From Scleromatobacter humisilvae (GTDB taxonomy: Bacteria; Pseudomonadota; Gammaproteobacteria; Burkholderiales; Burkholderiaceae_C), in NCBI RefSeq assembly GCF_023231945.1, contig NZ_JAJLJH010000001.1, positions 1,798,001 through 1,862,000 of the forward strand: a stretch of DNA of 64,000 bases, read 5' to 3'. The translations under genes were made by a program, and so were the position numbers. The notes under the pieces were generated by a model. That model worked only from the letters and a program-made list of their open reading frames with translations. It was not told where the DNA came from and did not search any database. Shown here one piece after another: positions 52,556 to 61,227 of the stretch; within the stretch, counting starts at the first letter, position 1, and every line of letters begins with the position of its first letter.

Positions 52556-53158
52556 TCAGGCCTGCGTGCGGCGGCGCCAGGCCAGCAGGCCCAGCGTGGC
52601 GGCGGCCATCATCAGCAGCGACGTCGGTTCCGGCACGGCGGTGGTCGTGACGGTGACGTTGTCGATGAAGCTGGTGCCGTCGACGGTGTTGACGCCGGCG
52701 AACGTCAGCGCGGCATCGCTGCTGGCGGTGAACGACACGGAGTGCTCCGACCAGGCCTGGCCCGCGAGCGTCGTGTACTCGGCGAAGGACGCGCCGCCGG
52801 CGGTCACGTCGTAGCTGTGCGTCCAATAGCCGCTGCGGCCGGCGTCGTCCCAGGTCACCGTGTAGGTGTGGCCGGCGACGAAGTCGAAGTCGCTGGACAG
52901 CACGCCGTTGTTCTGGATGCCGGCGACCCAGTTGCCCAGGCCGATCGCGCCGGCGGTGGCCGACGGGTCGCCCCACGGGCCGCTGTTGGCGGCGATCAGC
53001 AGCGGCGCCGACCAGTCGGCGACGGTGCAGTTGCTGCCGTAGCAGTAGCTGCCGGTGGCGCTGCTGCTGGATTCGAAGTCGCCATTGGCGATTTCGTTGG
53101 CTTGCGCGCCGAATGCGGCAACGCCGAAGGCGGCCGCGACGAGAATGTTCTTGATCAT
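52556..53158 (-). CDS. PEP-CTERM sorting-domain protein
   Basis: This 200-aa exported protein has a signal peptide (MIKNILVAAAFGVAAFGAQA). A jelly-roll-like body follows (ANGDFESSS at its start, WDDAGRSGYWTHSYDVTAG in the middle) with two Cys (about 39 and 44) that may pair. The C-terminal signal is VPEPTS, a hydrophobic stretch, then WRRRTQA. It is like the DUF642-type PEP-CTERM proteins at 11268. AGAGG precedes the ATG. Confidence 0.9.
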   Translation of the reverse strand: MIKNILVAAAFGVAAFGAQANEIANGDFESSSSATGSYCYGSNCTVADWSAPLLIAANSGPWGDPSATAGAIGLGNWVAGIQNNGVLSSDFDFVAGHTYTVTWDDAGRSGYWTHSYDVTAGGASFAEYTTLAGQAWSEHSVSFTASSDAALTFAGVNTVDGTSFIDNVTVTTTAVPEPTSLLMMAAATLGLLAWRRRTQA

Positions 53159-53337
53159 CTGCTTTCCCTCTTGGGTCCGGGCACGAAGGTGCCGCGCGAC
53201 TGGACGAGGAGCACTCCCTTGGGCCCCCCGGCTGGTGGAAGTAACACACAGTTACGTCGCACCGGGCGGCATGTTCGCACAGCCTTGGGCGTCTTGATGC
53301 GGGTAAACCCGGGGATTTGTTGCGCCGCAGCGGACTC

Positions 53338-53353
53338 GGTGACATAGGTCACA
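53338..53353. promoter_or_regulatory. CRP/Vfr-like site
   Basis: GGTGA-CATAGG-TCACA matches the TGTGA-N6-TCACA consensus of cAMP-receptor-type regulators at 9 of 10 positions. It lies 180 bp upstream of the PEP-CTERM gene start. The regulator is not in the window. Confidence 0.45.
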
Positions 53354-53584
53354 CGAAAGCTGTCAATCAGGTGTCAGCGGCGCGCCGGCACGACGCCAGG
53401 CGAAAGGGCCCGACCGGAATCGCTCCAGCCGGGCCAACGCGCTTTACCCCACGAGCCGAACGAGACATCGTCGCCGGCTTCCCTCTCTCACAATCAGCCT
53501 TGCAGCATGGGTTGAATCATTCGCGAGGGGCGCGGACGGGTCAATGGGTCTGGCGGCGCGGCGACCTCCCTAAGGCGCCCGGCC

Positions 53585-53600
53585 GGTGACATAGATCACG
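53585..53600. promoter_or_regulatory. Second CRP/Vfr-like site
   Basis: GGTGA-CATAGA-TCACG repeats the first site with two differences, 247 bp away and just downstream of the gene ending at 53628. The shared core GGTGACATAG-N-TCAC supports a specific binding site, or a copied segment. Confidence 0.35.
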
Positions 53601-53627
53601 CCTGAGGCGGAAAACGCGCCAAATACG

Positions 53628-54413
53628 TCAGCGCCAGCTGACCCGGATCTGCAGTTCGTCGCCGCCGTCGCCCACGCTCGCGACGGTCAGCCACTCGTCG
53701 AAGCTGGCCTGCACGGTCGAGTGGAAATCGATGTCGCGGCCGGCCCGCGCGTCGGGGCTGGCGTTGCGCGAGACCGCCACCGGCGCGGCATGGGTCAGCG
53801 CGATGTCGAGCTCCAGGGTGTCGCCGTGCGTCCAGCGCGGCGTCACGCGCAGGCCGTCGACGCGGTGGACGACGACCTCGTGGCTCTGCACCTCGGCCTG
53901 GTGCGAGCGCGAAGCCGAGCGCGTCGCGCCGACGGACGTGGCGCTGGACGCCGCGCCCGCCACCACCTGTGTGGAGGCGCCCGTGCTCGCGCTCGCGCTC
54001 GAGTTGGCGGTGAAGGCCATGTCGTAGACCGTGTGCGTCTCCGAGCGGTCGAACTGGATGGCGCCTTCCTTGCCGTTGGCCACCCGCAGCGATTGCGGGA
54101 CGACGGGCCGCGCCGTCCCGACCACGACGGCACCCGGGCCGAAGCCGCTGGTGCCCGTCGCCGCGCTGCCCGAGGTGATCGTCCAGCCGCCGCCCGGCGC
54201 GGGGCGCGCGTCGGCCGGCTGCAGCCGCCATTCGACGACGAAGTTCGCGGCCGGCACGCTCGCGCCCGCGCGCGTGACGCGATGCGCAGGCGCGGACGCG
54301 ACGCCCGAAGCGGTCGCCGCAGGATGGAAGCCGGCCGCCACCGACTCGGCGGCGACGCCGGGCCGGGCCGCCATCGCCAGCCACAGCGCGACGAACAGCG
54401 CCGTGCGCGTCAT
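53628..54413 (-). CDS. Secreted protein of unknown function
   Basis: This 261-aa protein has a signal peptide (MTRTALFVALWLAMAARPGV). The mature part has a predicted beta-rich body (VVEWRLQPADARPAPGGGWT and SLRVANGKEGAIQFDRSETH) interrupted by a Ser/Ala/Thr-rich loop of about 30 residues. I do not recognise a family. Its ATG overlaps the stop of the upstream diguanylate cyclase gene (ATGA), so the two are produced together. Confidence 0.7.
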   Translation of the reverse strand: MTRTALFVALWLAMAARPGVAAESVAAGFHPAATASGVASAPAHRVTRAGASVPAANFVVEWRLQPADARPAPGGGWTITSGSAATGTSGFGPGAVVVGTARPVVPQSLRVANGKEGAIQFDRSETHTVYDMAFTANSSASASTGASTQVVAGAASSATSVGATRSASRSHQAEVQSHEVVVHRVDGLRVTPRWTHGDTLELDIALTHAAPVAVSRNASPDARAGRDIDFHSTVQASFDEWLTVASVGDGGDELQIRVSWR

Positions 54414-55927
54414 GTCGGATCCTCGACCGCGGGCAGCGTGCTGCCCTTGAACAGCGCGGCGCGAAAGCGGCCCTGCTCCTTGGCCTGGTACATCGCCGCG
54501 TCGGCGTTGGCGATCAGCGCCTCGGGCGTGTCGCCGTCGCCGGGGAACAGCGCGATGCCGGCGGAAAAGCCCATGGCCAGCGACTGGTCGCCGATCAGGA
54601 ACGGCCGCTTCATCTGCATCAGCAGCTTGTCGGTGAGCTCGATCGCGTTGCGCGGGCCGTCGTGCAGCGCCTCGGCCACGACGATGAACTCGTCGCCGCC
54701 CAGCCGGCCCAGCAGGTCGCTCTCGCGCAGGCAGCCCTGCAGGCGCGAGGCGATCTGGCGCAGCAGCTCGTCGCCGGCGGCGTGGCCCATGGAATCGTTG
54801 ACGGCCTTGAACTTGTCGAGGTCGACGAAGACGACGGCCACCGACCACTTCTGGCGCGCGGCCAGCGCCAGCGAGCGCCGCAGCGCCTCGGTCAGCGCGG
54901 CGCGGTTCATCAGGCCGGTGAGCGGATCGTGCTCGGCCAGGGTGCGCAGCCGCGTCTCGAGTCGCTGGCGCTCGGCCAGTTCCTTCTGCAGTGCATCGGT
55001 GCGCTGGGCGACGGCGCGGCGCAGCGCGCGGTTCCACAGCAGCAGGCCGCCCATCAGCAGGCCGGTGCCGATGGCGGCGGCGCCCAGCACGCGCTGCACC
55101 TCGGGTCGCTGCCACCAGGCGATGTCCGACAGCGGGATCCAGCGCGCGATCATCGCGGCGCGCTCGGCGTCGTTGATCTGCGCCAGGCCCTTTTCCAGCA
55201 CGCGGCCGAGCATCGGCCAGTCCTTGCGGTAGCCCAGCGTCAATGTCGAGAAGTAGCCCGTCTCGCCCGCCACGTGCAGGCCGCCGAGGCGGTCGCGCTC
55301 GATGATGAACGACGCCGTGGCCAGGTTGACGGCGCAGGCGTCGACGTCGCCGGTGATGACGTCGCGCAGGCCCTGCGCGGCGGCATCGACCTCCGCGGTG
55401 ATGACGTCCGGGTAGGTGCCGTGCACGAAGTCCTCGGCCGCTGAGTTGCGGTCGACGGCCACGCGCTGGCCGCCCATCTTGGCCAGGTCGCCGGAGCGGT
55501 GGTCGTTGCGCCGGCGCAGGACGACGGCCGGCGAGCTGACGTAGGCACTCGTGAAGGCGATGAACTGCTCGCGTTCGGCGGTGGGCCGCAGGGACGTCAG
55601 CAGGTCGACCTCGCGGCGCTTCAGGCGGTCGATGTTGGAGGAGCGGTCGGCGGCGGCCACGGGCTGGAACTTCAGGCCGGTGTGCTGCTGCACGAGCTCG
55701 AGCACGTCGGCGGACAGCCCGCGATGCTGGCCCTGGCTGTCGACGAAGCTGAACGGCGGGAAGTCGCGCTCAGGCGCGAACAGCACCACCGGGTGCCTGG
55801 CGACCCAGGCCTGTTCCTCGGCGTCCAGCAGCGCGTCGGGATCGGCCATGGCCGGCACGCCCACGCTGGCGCCCGCAAGGCCCGCCAGGGCCGTGCCCAT
55901 TCGCGCGATGACGTCACGACGGTTCAA
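54410..55927 (-). CDS. Diguanylate cyclase with periplasmic solute-binding sensor
   Basis: This 505-aa protein has an N-terminal signal with twin arginine (NRRDVIARMG) and a family 3 solute-binding domain (about 45-265; PPFSFVDSQGQHRGLSADVL). One membrane helix follows (~279-300), then a short coiled coil and a GGDEF domain. The active site GGDEF is intact near residue 408 and the inhibitory RxxD site (RESD) lies five residues before it, so it should make c-di-GMP with product inhibition. The start codon is TTG at 55925-55927; ATG 55900 is the alternative but would lose the RR motif. The sensor probably binds an amino acid. Confidence 0.9.
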   Translation of the reverse strand: MNRRDVIARMGTALAGLAGASVGVPAMADPDALLDAEEQAWVARHPVVLFAPERDFPPFSFVDSQGQHRGLSADVLELVQQHTGLKFQPVAAADRSSNIDRLKRREVDLLTSLRPTAEREQFIAFTSAYVSSPAVVLRRRNDHRSGDLAKMGGQRVAVDRNSAAEDFVHGTYPDVITAEVDAAAQGLRDVITGDVDACAVNLATASFIIERDRLGGLHVAGETGYFSTLTLGYRKDWPMLGRVLEKGLAQINDAERAAMIARWIPLSDIAWWQRPEVQRVLGAAAIGTGLLMGGLLLWNRALRRAVAQRTDALQKELAERQRLETRLRTLAEHDPLTGLMNRAALTEALRRSLALAARQKWSVAVVFVDLDKFKAVNDSMGHAAGDELLRQIASRLQGCLRESDLLGRLGGDEFIVVAEALHDGPRNAIELTDKLLMQMKRPFLIGDQSLAMGFSAGIALFPGDGDTPEALIANADAAMYQAKEQGRFRAALFKGSTLPAVEDPT

Positions 55928-56072
55928 TGCGTGCCCGAATCGATTGGAAGTCCGAAGTTTGCGCGTCCATCGTAGCGATGGATCGCTGCCGATCCATTAG
56001 TTCCGTTCCTGCGATGCTCATCGCAAATCACTCGTCCGTGCTCGGGACTAACCCGTCCGTTCGGCGCCCGCA

Positions 56073-56648
56073 TCACCGGCTCGTCCCGAGATGGCCCAGC
56101 GGGAGCGCCGCGCTCGCCTTGATCTCGCCGAGCGAGAAGCTGGTGTGCAGATCCTTCACGTTGGGCAGGCGGAACAGCGTCTCCATCGTCCAGCGCGAGT
56201 AGGCGTCGAGGTCGGTGACCAGCACCTGCAGCTCGAAGGTGCCCGCGCCGCTGATGTAGTGGCACGAGATGACCTCGGGCAGGCCGCGGATGGCCTCTTC
56301 CAGCACGCGCGTGGCGTCGGCGTTGTCGCGCTCGGCGTCCACCCGCACGAAGGCGAGCACGCCCAGGCCGATCTTGCGGCGGTCGATCTCGGCGCGGTAG
56401 CCGGTGATGATGCCCAGCTCCTCGAGCCGGCGCACGCGGCGCCAGGTGGGCGCGGGCGACAAGCCGATGCGTGCGGCGAGGTCGGCGTTGGACTGGCGCG
56501 CGTCGCGCTGCAGCTCGCCCAGCAGCGCGATGTCGTAGCGGTCGAGGCCGCCGGCGTCGCGCGCCTCGCGCGCGTCCGCGTCACGCGGGGGCGACGGCGC
56601 GCGCGGCGTCTTGGCGCTCGCTTTTCCCGACTTCTCGCTTCTCGGCAA
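56073..56648 (-). CDS. Lrp/AsnC family transcriptional regulator
   Basis: This 191-aa protein has a helix-turn-helix (LDRYDIALLGELQRDARQSN, ADLAARIGLSPAPTWRRVRR) and a C-terminal RAM domain (GLPEVISCHYISGAGTFELQ). I propose TTG at 56646-56648 as start because GGAG lies eight bases upstream; upstream ATG-initiated reading through Cys-rich sequence looks non-coding. The first ~35 residues are a basic, disordered tail. It is divergent from the indolepyruvate oxidoreductase gene, its likely target. Confidence 0.9.
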   Translation of the reverse strand: MPRSEKSGKASAKTPRAPSPPRDADAREARDAGGLDRYDIALLGELQRDARQSNADLAARIGLSPAPTWRRVRRLEELGIITGYRAEIDRRKIGLGVLAFVRVDAERDNADATRVLEEAIRGLPEVISCHYISGAGTFELQVLVTDLDAYSRWTMETLFRLPNVKDLHTSFSLGEIKASAALPLGHLGTSR

Positions 56649-56867
56649 GGCTGATTCTCCAACGTGGCTTGTGCAGCAACATTGTTTCTCACGAGGCGCC
56701 CCAGGACAAGCATAAAGCAAGCACATCGCTGTGGCTTTTCCCTACACTGAACGGGTTCGTTGCCCCGCTTCCAACCGGCCACAAGCCGCACCGGCAAGCC
56801 CGCACCGTCCCTCGCGACGAACGCCCGCCTCATTCCCTTGACGTCCTGAACCCCAGGAGACGCGACC

Positions 56868-59800
56868 ATGAACGCTCCCTTGCCCGAAAGCATCCGCAAA
56901 GCCCTCGAGACGGTGACGCTGGACGACAAATACGCGCTCGACACCGGCCGCGCGTTCATGAGCGGCGTGCAGGCGCTGGTGCGCTTGCCGATGCTGCAGC
57001 GCACGCGCGACGCGCTGGCCGGCCTGAACACCGCCGGCTTCATCAGCGGCTACCGTGGCTCGCCGCTGGGTGGCTACGACCAGGCGCTGTGGTCGGCCAA
57101 GAAGCACCTGGCCGCGCAGAACATCGTGTTCCAGCCGGGCGTCAACGAGGAACTCGGCGCGACGGCCGTGTGGGGCACGCAGCAGCTCGCGCTCTATCCG
57201 CAGACCAACAAGTTCGACGGCGTGTTCGGCCTCTGGTACGGCAAGGGCCCGGGCGTCGACCGCACCGCCGACGTGTTCAAGCACGCCAACATGGCCGGCA
57301 CCTCGGCGCACGGCGGCGTGATCGCGATCGCCGGCGACGACCACGTCTCCAAGAGCTCGACCGCCGCGCACCAGAGCGACCACATCTTCAAGGCCTGCGG
57401 CATGCCGGTCTTCTTCCCGTCGTCGGTGCAGGACATCCTCGACATGGGGCTGCACGCGTTCGCGATGAGCCGCTTCTCGGGCGTGTGGACGTCGATGAAG
57501 ACGATCCAGGAAGTGGTCGAGTCGTCGTCGACGGTCGACGTCGACCCGCACCGCGTCAACATCGTGCTGCCCGAGGACTTCGTGATGCCGCAAGGCGGCC
57601 TGCACATCCGCTGGCCGGATCCGCCGCTGGAGCAGGAAGCGCGCTTGATGGATTTCAAGTGGTACGCGGCGCTCGCCTACGTGCGCGCGAACAAGCTCAA
57701 CCACAACGTCGTCGCGACGCCCAACGACCGGTTCGGCCTGATCGCCAGCGGCAAGGCCTACAACGACCTGCGCCAGGCGCTGGCCGACCTCGGGCTCGAC
57801 GACGACACCTGCCGCGCGCTGGGCATCCGCATCCACAAGGTCAACGTCGTGTGGCCGCTGGAGGCGACGATCACGCGCGACTTCGCGCAAGGCCTCAAGG
57901 AGATCCTGGTCGTCGAGGAGAAGCGCCAGATGATCGAGTACCAGCTGAAGGAACAGCTGTACAACTGGCGCAACGACGTGCGCCCGACGGTGCTGGGCAA
58001 GTTCGACGAGCAGGAGGGCGATCTGTCCGGCGGCGAGTGGAGCAACCCGAACCCGGGCGACAACTGGCTGCTGCGTCCAAAGGCCGACCTGACGCCGGCC
58101 ATCATCGCCAAGGCGGTCGCCAAGCGCCTGAAGAAGCTGGGCGTGCCCGAGGACATCGTGCGCCGCATGGACGAGCGCATCGCCGTCATCGAGGCCAAGG
58201 ATCGCGCGCTGGCCGCGCTCAAGGCCGACACGGCCGCCGGCGTCGGCGACCGCACGCCGTGGTTCTGCTCCGGCTGCCCGCACAACACGTCGACCAAGGT
58301 GCCCGAGGGCTCGCGGGCGGTCGCGGGCATCGGCTGCCACTACATGGTCAACTGGATGGACCGCTCGACGTCCACCTTCACGCAGATGGGCGGCGAGGGC
58401 GTGCCCTGGGTCGGCCAGGCGCCGTTCACCACCGAGAAGCACATCTTCGCCAACCTCGGCGACGGCACCTACTACCACTCGGGGCTGCTGGCGATCCGGC
58501 AGTCGCTGTCCTCGCACGTCAACATCACGTACAAGATCCTGTTCAACGGCGCCGTCGCGATGACCGGCGGGCAGCCGGTGGACGGCCAGATCGACGTGGC
58601 GTCGACCACGCGCGAACTCGAAGCCGAAGGCGTCAAGCGCATCCTCGTGGTGAGCGACGAGCCCGAGCGCTACAACTCCGGCGTCAGGCTCGCCGAAGGC
58701 ACGACCGTGCACCACCGCGACGAGCTCGACGCGCTGCAGCGCGAGCTGCGAGAGGTCGAGGGCGTCACCGTCATCATCTACGACCAGACCTGCGCCACCG
58801 AGAAGCGCCGCCGCCGCAAGCGCGGCACGATGGCGCAGAGCCCGCGCCGCGTGGTCGTCAACGAGACGGTATGCGAAGGCTGCGGCGACTGCTCGGTGCA
58901 GAGCAACTGCCTGTCGGTCGAGCCGGTCGAGACCGAGTTCGGCCGCAAGCGCCGCATCAACCAGAACACCTGCAACCAGGACTTCTCCTGCGCAAACGGC
59001 TTCTGCCCGAGCTTCGTGTCGGTCGAGGGCAAGCTGAAGAAGCCCGCGCCGGCGAAATCGAAGACGGCCGCGACGCTCCCGGAGATCCCGATGCCGACGC
59101 TGCCCAACGCCGAGTCGGCCTGGGGCATCGTCGTCGCCGGCATCGGCGGCACCGGCGTCATCACCATCGGCCAGCTGCTGGGAATGGCGGCGCACCTCGA
59201 AGGCAAGGGCGTGATCACGCAGGACGCGGCCGGCCTCGCGCAGAAGGGCGGCGCGACCTGGAGCCACATCCAGATCGCCAACACGCAGGAAGCGATCCTC
59301 ACGACCAAGGTCGACGCGGCCAAGGCGGACGTCGTGATCGGCTGCGAGGCGATCGTGACGGCCAACCCGGTGACGCTGTCGGTGATGCGCGAAGGCCGCA
59401 CCTACGTCGCGCTGAACACGCACGACTCGCCCACCGCGAGCTTCGTCAACAACCCGGGCTGGCAGTTCCCGGGCGGCCAGTGCGAGGCGGCGATCGCCAA
59501 CGCCGTCGGCAAGGACCTGCTGGGCGCATTCGACGCCGACAAGGTCGCCGTGCAGTTGCTGGGCGACTCCATCTTCACCAACCCGCTGATGCTGGGCTAC
59601 GCGTGGCAGAAGGGCCGCATCCCGGTCGGCCTCGAGGCGCTGATGCGCTCGATGGAGCTCAACGGCGTGCAGGTCGAGAAGAACAAGGCCGCGTTCGAGT
59701 GGGGCCGTCGTTGCGCGCACGACTTGGCGTCGGTGCAGGCGCAGTTCGTCGCGGCCAAGGTGATCGAGTTCGTCAAGAAGCCGTCGCTGGCCGAGACCGT

Positions 59801-60428
59801 GCAGCGCCGTGTCGACTTCCTCACCGGCTACCAGAACGCGGCGTACGCGGCGCAATACGCGGCCGTCGTCGACCGGGTCAAGGCCGCCGAGGCCCCGCTG
59901 GGCGGCACGCGCCTGACCGACGCGGTCGCGCGCAACCTGTTCAAGCTGATGGCCTACAAGGACGAGTACGAGGTCGCGCGGCTGCACACCGACCCGGCTT
60001 TCCTTGCGAAGCTGGCCGACCAGTTCGAGGACGGCTTCAAGCTCAAGTACCACGTCGCGCCGCCGCTGCTCGCCGCGAAGAACGCCAAGGGCGAGCTGAT
60101 CAAGAAGACCTACGGCGGCTGGATGAAGAGCGCGTTCGGCGTGCTCGCGAAGTTCAAGGGCCTGCGCGGGACCGCGTTCGACGTCTTCGGCTACACGGAA
60201 GAACGCAAGATGGAACGCGCGCTGATCGTCGACTACCGCGCGCTGGTCGACGAGCTGCTGGCGTCACTGTCGGCCGATCGCCTGGGCGATGCCGTCGCGC
60301 TGGCCTCGCTGCCGGAAGAGATCAAGGGCTACGGCCACGTGAAGGAGCGGCACCTCGTGAAGGCGCGCGCGAAGTGGGACACGCAGCTGGCCGCCTGGCG
60401 CGTCGGCCGCGCGGCGAAGGCGGCCTGA
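56868..60428 (+). CDS. Fused indolepyruvate:ferredoxin oxidoreductase
   Basis: This 1186-aa protein oxidises arylpyruvates from aromatic amino acid transamination to aryl-CoA with thiamine diphosphate. It has an N-terminal pyrimidine-type domain (FISGYRGSPLGGYDQALW) and a ThDP domain (CSGCPHNTSTK at ~466 and NLGDGTYYHSG). A 4Fe-4S motif CEGCGDC starts at C669 with further Cys in FSCANGFCPS, and a gamma domain follows (GIGGTGVITIGQLLGM at ~757). It is the single-chain form typical of aerobic proteobacteria rather than the IorA/IorB pair. AGGAGA precedes the ATG. Confidence 0.95.
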   Translation: MNAPLPESIRKALETVTLDDKYALDTGRAFMSGVQALVRLPMLQRTRDALAGLNTAGFISGYRGSPLGGYDQALWSAKKHLAAQNIVFQPGVNEELGATAVWGTQQLALYPQTNKFDGVFGLWYGKGPGVDRTADVFKHANMAGTSAHGGVIAIAGDDHVSKSSTAAHQSDHIFKACGMPVFFPSSVQDILDMGLHAFAMSRFSGVWTSMKTIQEVVESSSTVDVDPHRVNIVLPEDFVMPQGGLHIRWPDPPLEQEARLMDFKWYAALAYVRANKLNHNVVATPNDRFGLIASGKAYNDLRQALADLGLDDDTCRALGIRIHKVNVVWPLEATITRDFAQGLKEILVVEEKRQMIEYQLKEQLYNWRNDVRPTVLGKFDEQEGDLSGGEWSNPNPGDNWLLRPKADLTPAIIAKAVAKRLKKLGVPEDIVRRMDERIAVIEAKDRALAALKADTAAGVGDRTPWFCSGCPHNTSTKVPEGSRAVAGIGCHYMVNWMDRSTSTFTQMGGEGVPWVGQAPFTTEKHIFANLGDGTYYHSGLLAIRQSLSSHVNITYKILFNGAVAMTGGQPVDGQIDVASTTRELEAEGVKRILVVSDEPERYNSGVRLAEGTTVHHRDELDALQRELREVEGVTVIIYDQTCATEKRRRRKRGTMAQSPRRVVVNETVCEGCGDCSVQSNCLSVEPVETEFGRKRRINQNTCNQDFSCANGFCPSFVSVEGKLKKPAPAKSKTAATLPEIPMPTLPNAESAWGIVVAGIGGTGVITIGQLLGMAAHLEGKGVITQDAAGLAQKGGATWSHIQIANTQEAILTTKVDAAKADVVIGCEAIVTANPVTLSVMREGRTYVALNTHDSPTASFVNNPGWQFPGGQCEAAIANAVGKDLLGAFDADKVAVQLLGDSIFTNPLMLGYAWQKGRIPVGLEALMRSMELNGVQVEKNKAAFEWGRRCAHDLASVQAQFVAAKVIEFVKKPSLAETVQRRVDFLTGYQNAAYAAQYAAVVDRVKAAEAPLGGTRLTDAVARNLFKLMAYKDEYEVARLHTDPAFLAKLADQFEDGFKLKYHVAPPLLAAKNAKGELIKKTYGGWMKSAFGVLAKFKGLRGTAFDVFGYTEERKMERALIVDYRALVDELLASLSADRLGDAVALASLPEEIKGYGHVKERHLVKARAKWDTQLAAWRVGRAAKAA

Positions 60429-60447
60429 CGGCGGATACAGTCGGCGG

Positions 60448-61227
60448 GTGACGAATCCGCCGACCGCCCTGCTCTCGCTGACCCACGTCCGCCGCGAATT
60501 CGCGGGCGGCCGCGTCGCATTGGCGGACGTCAGCCTGTCCGTCGGGGACGGCGAATTCGTCAGCCTGCTCGGCGCCTCCGGCTGCGGCAAGAGCACGGTG
60601 CTGCGGTTGCTCAGCGGACTCGACGTGCCCACCTCCGGCACGATCGCGCGCAACCTGCCGGCCGATGCGGTGCCCGGCTACGTCTTCCAGGACGCGGCGC
60701 TGATGCCCTGGGCCAGCGTGCGCCGCAACGTGGAACTGCCGCTGATGCTGCGCGGCGGACGCGCGGCGGCGATGCGCGAGCGTGTCGATTCGGCGCTGCG
60801 CGCCGTCGGCCTCGCCGATTCGGCCGGCGCCGTGCCGCGCGAACTCTCGGGCGGCATGAAGATGCGTGCGTCGCTGGCGCGCGCACTGGTCACGTCGCCG
60901 CGGCTGTGGCTGCTGGACGAGCCGTTCGGCGCGCTCGACGAGATCACGCGCTTCGCGTTGAACCAGACGCTGCTGTCGCTGTGCCAGCCGCGCGACGGCG
61001 GCGCGCCGGCCACGGCGGTCTTCGTCACCCACAGCGTCTACGAGGCGGTCTTCCTCAGCCAGCGCGTGCTGGTGATGGCGCGGCCGGGCCGGGTCGTCGA
61101 CGACATCGCGATCGACGTGCCGTATCCACGCGACGCCGGCTTCCGCGCGACGCCGCAGTTCGCGGCGCTGTGCGCGCGCGTGTCGGACGCGCTGCAACGC
61201 GCCAGCGCCGTGGGGGCGCCCGCGTGA
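60448..61227 (+). CDS. ABC transporter ATP-binding protein (NitT/TauT type)
   Basis: This 259-aa ATPase has Walker A GASGCGKST (42-50), Q-loop VFQDAALMPWASV, signature LSGGM and Walker B LWLLDEPFGALDE; FVTHSVYEAVFLSQRV carries the switch His. The start is GTG (60448-60450). It overlaps the permease gene as GTGA. The nearest relatives by motif are importers of nitrate, taurine, pyrimidine or riboflavin precursors; no binding protein gene is adjacent, so the substrate is open. Confidence 0.93.
   Translation: MTNPPTALLSLTHVRREFAGGRVALADVSLSVGDGEFVSLLGASGCGKSTVLRLLSGLDVPTSGTIARNLPADAVPGYVFQDAALMPWASVRRNVELPLMLRGGRAAAMRERVDSALRAVGLADSAGAVPRELSGGMKMRASLARALVTSPRLWLLDEPFGALDEITRFALNQTLLSLCQPRDGGAPATAVFVTHSVYEAVFLSQRVLVMARPGRVVDDIAIDVPYPRDAGFRATPQFAALCARVSDALQRASAVGAPA

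Larger units (their letters stand above)
53159..53627. other. Gene-free spacer upstream of the third PEP-CTERM gene
   Basis: This 469-bp stretch has no coding frame. It contains an inverted repeat GTAAC-ACACA-GTTAC (53241-53255), a GGCAC/GTGCC hairpin close to the PEP-CTERM start, and two near-identical CRP-like sites (listed separately). Confidence 0.5.

Noticed and set aside
56649-56867. TACACT at 56743-56748 as promoter of the indolepyruvate oxidoreductase gene
   Set aside because: No matching -35 at 16-18 bp, so support is too weak for a feature.
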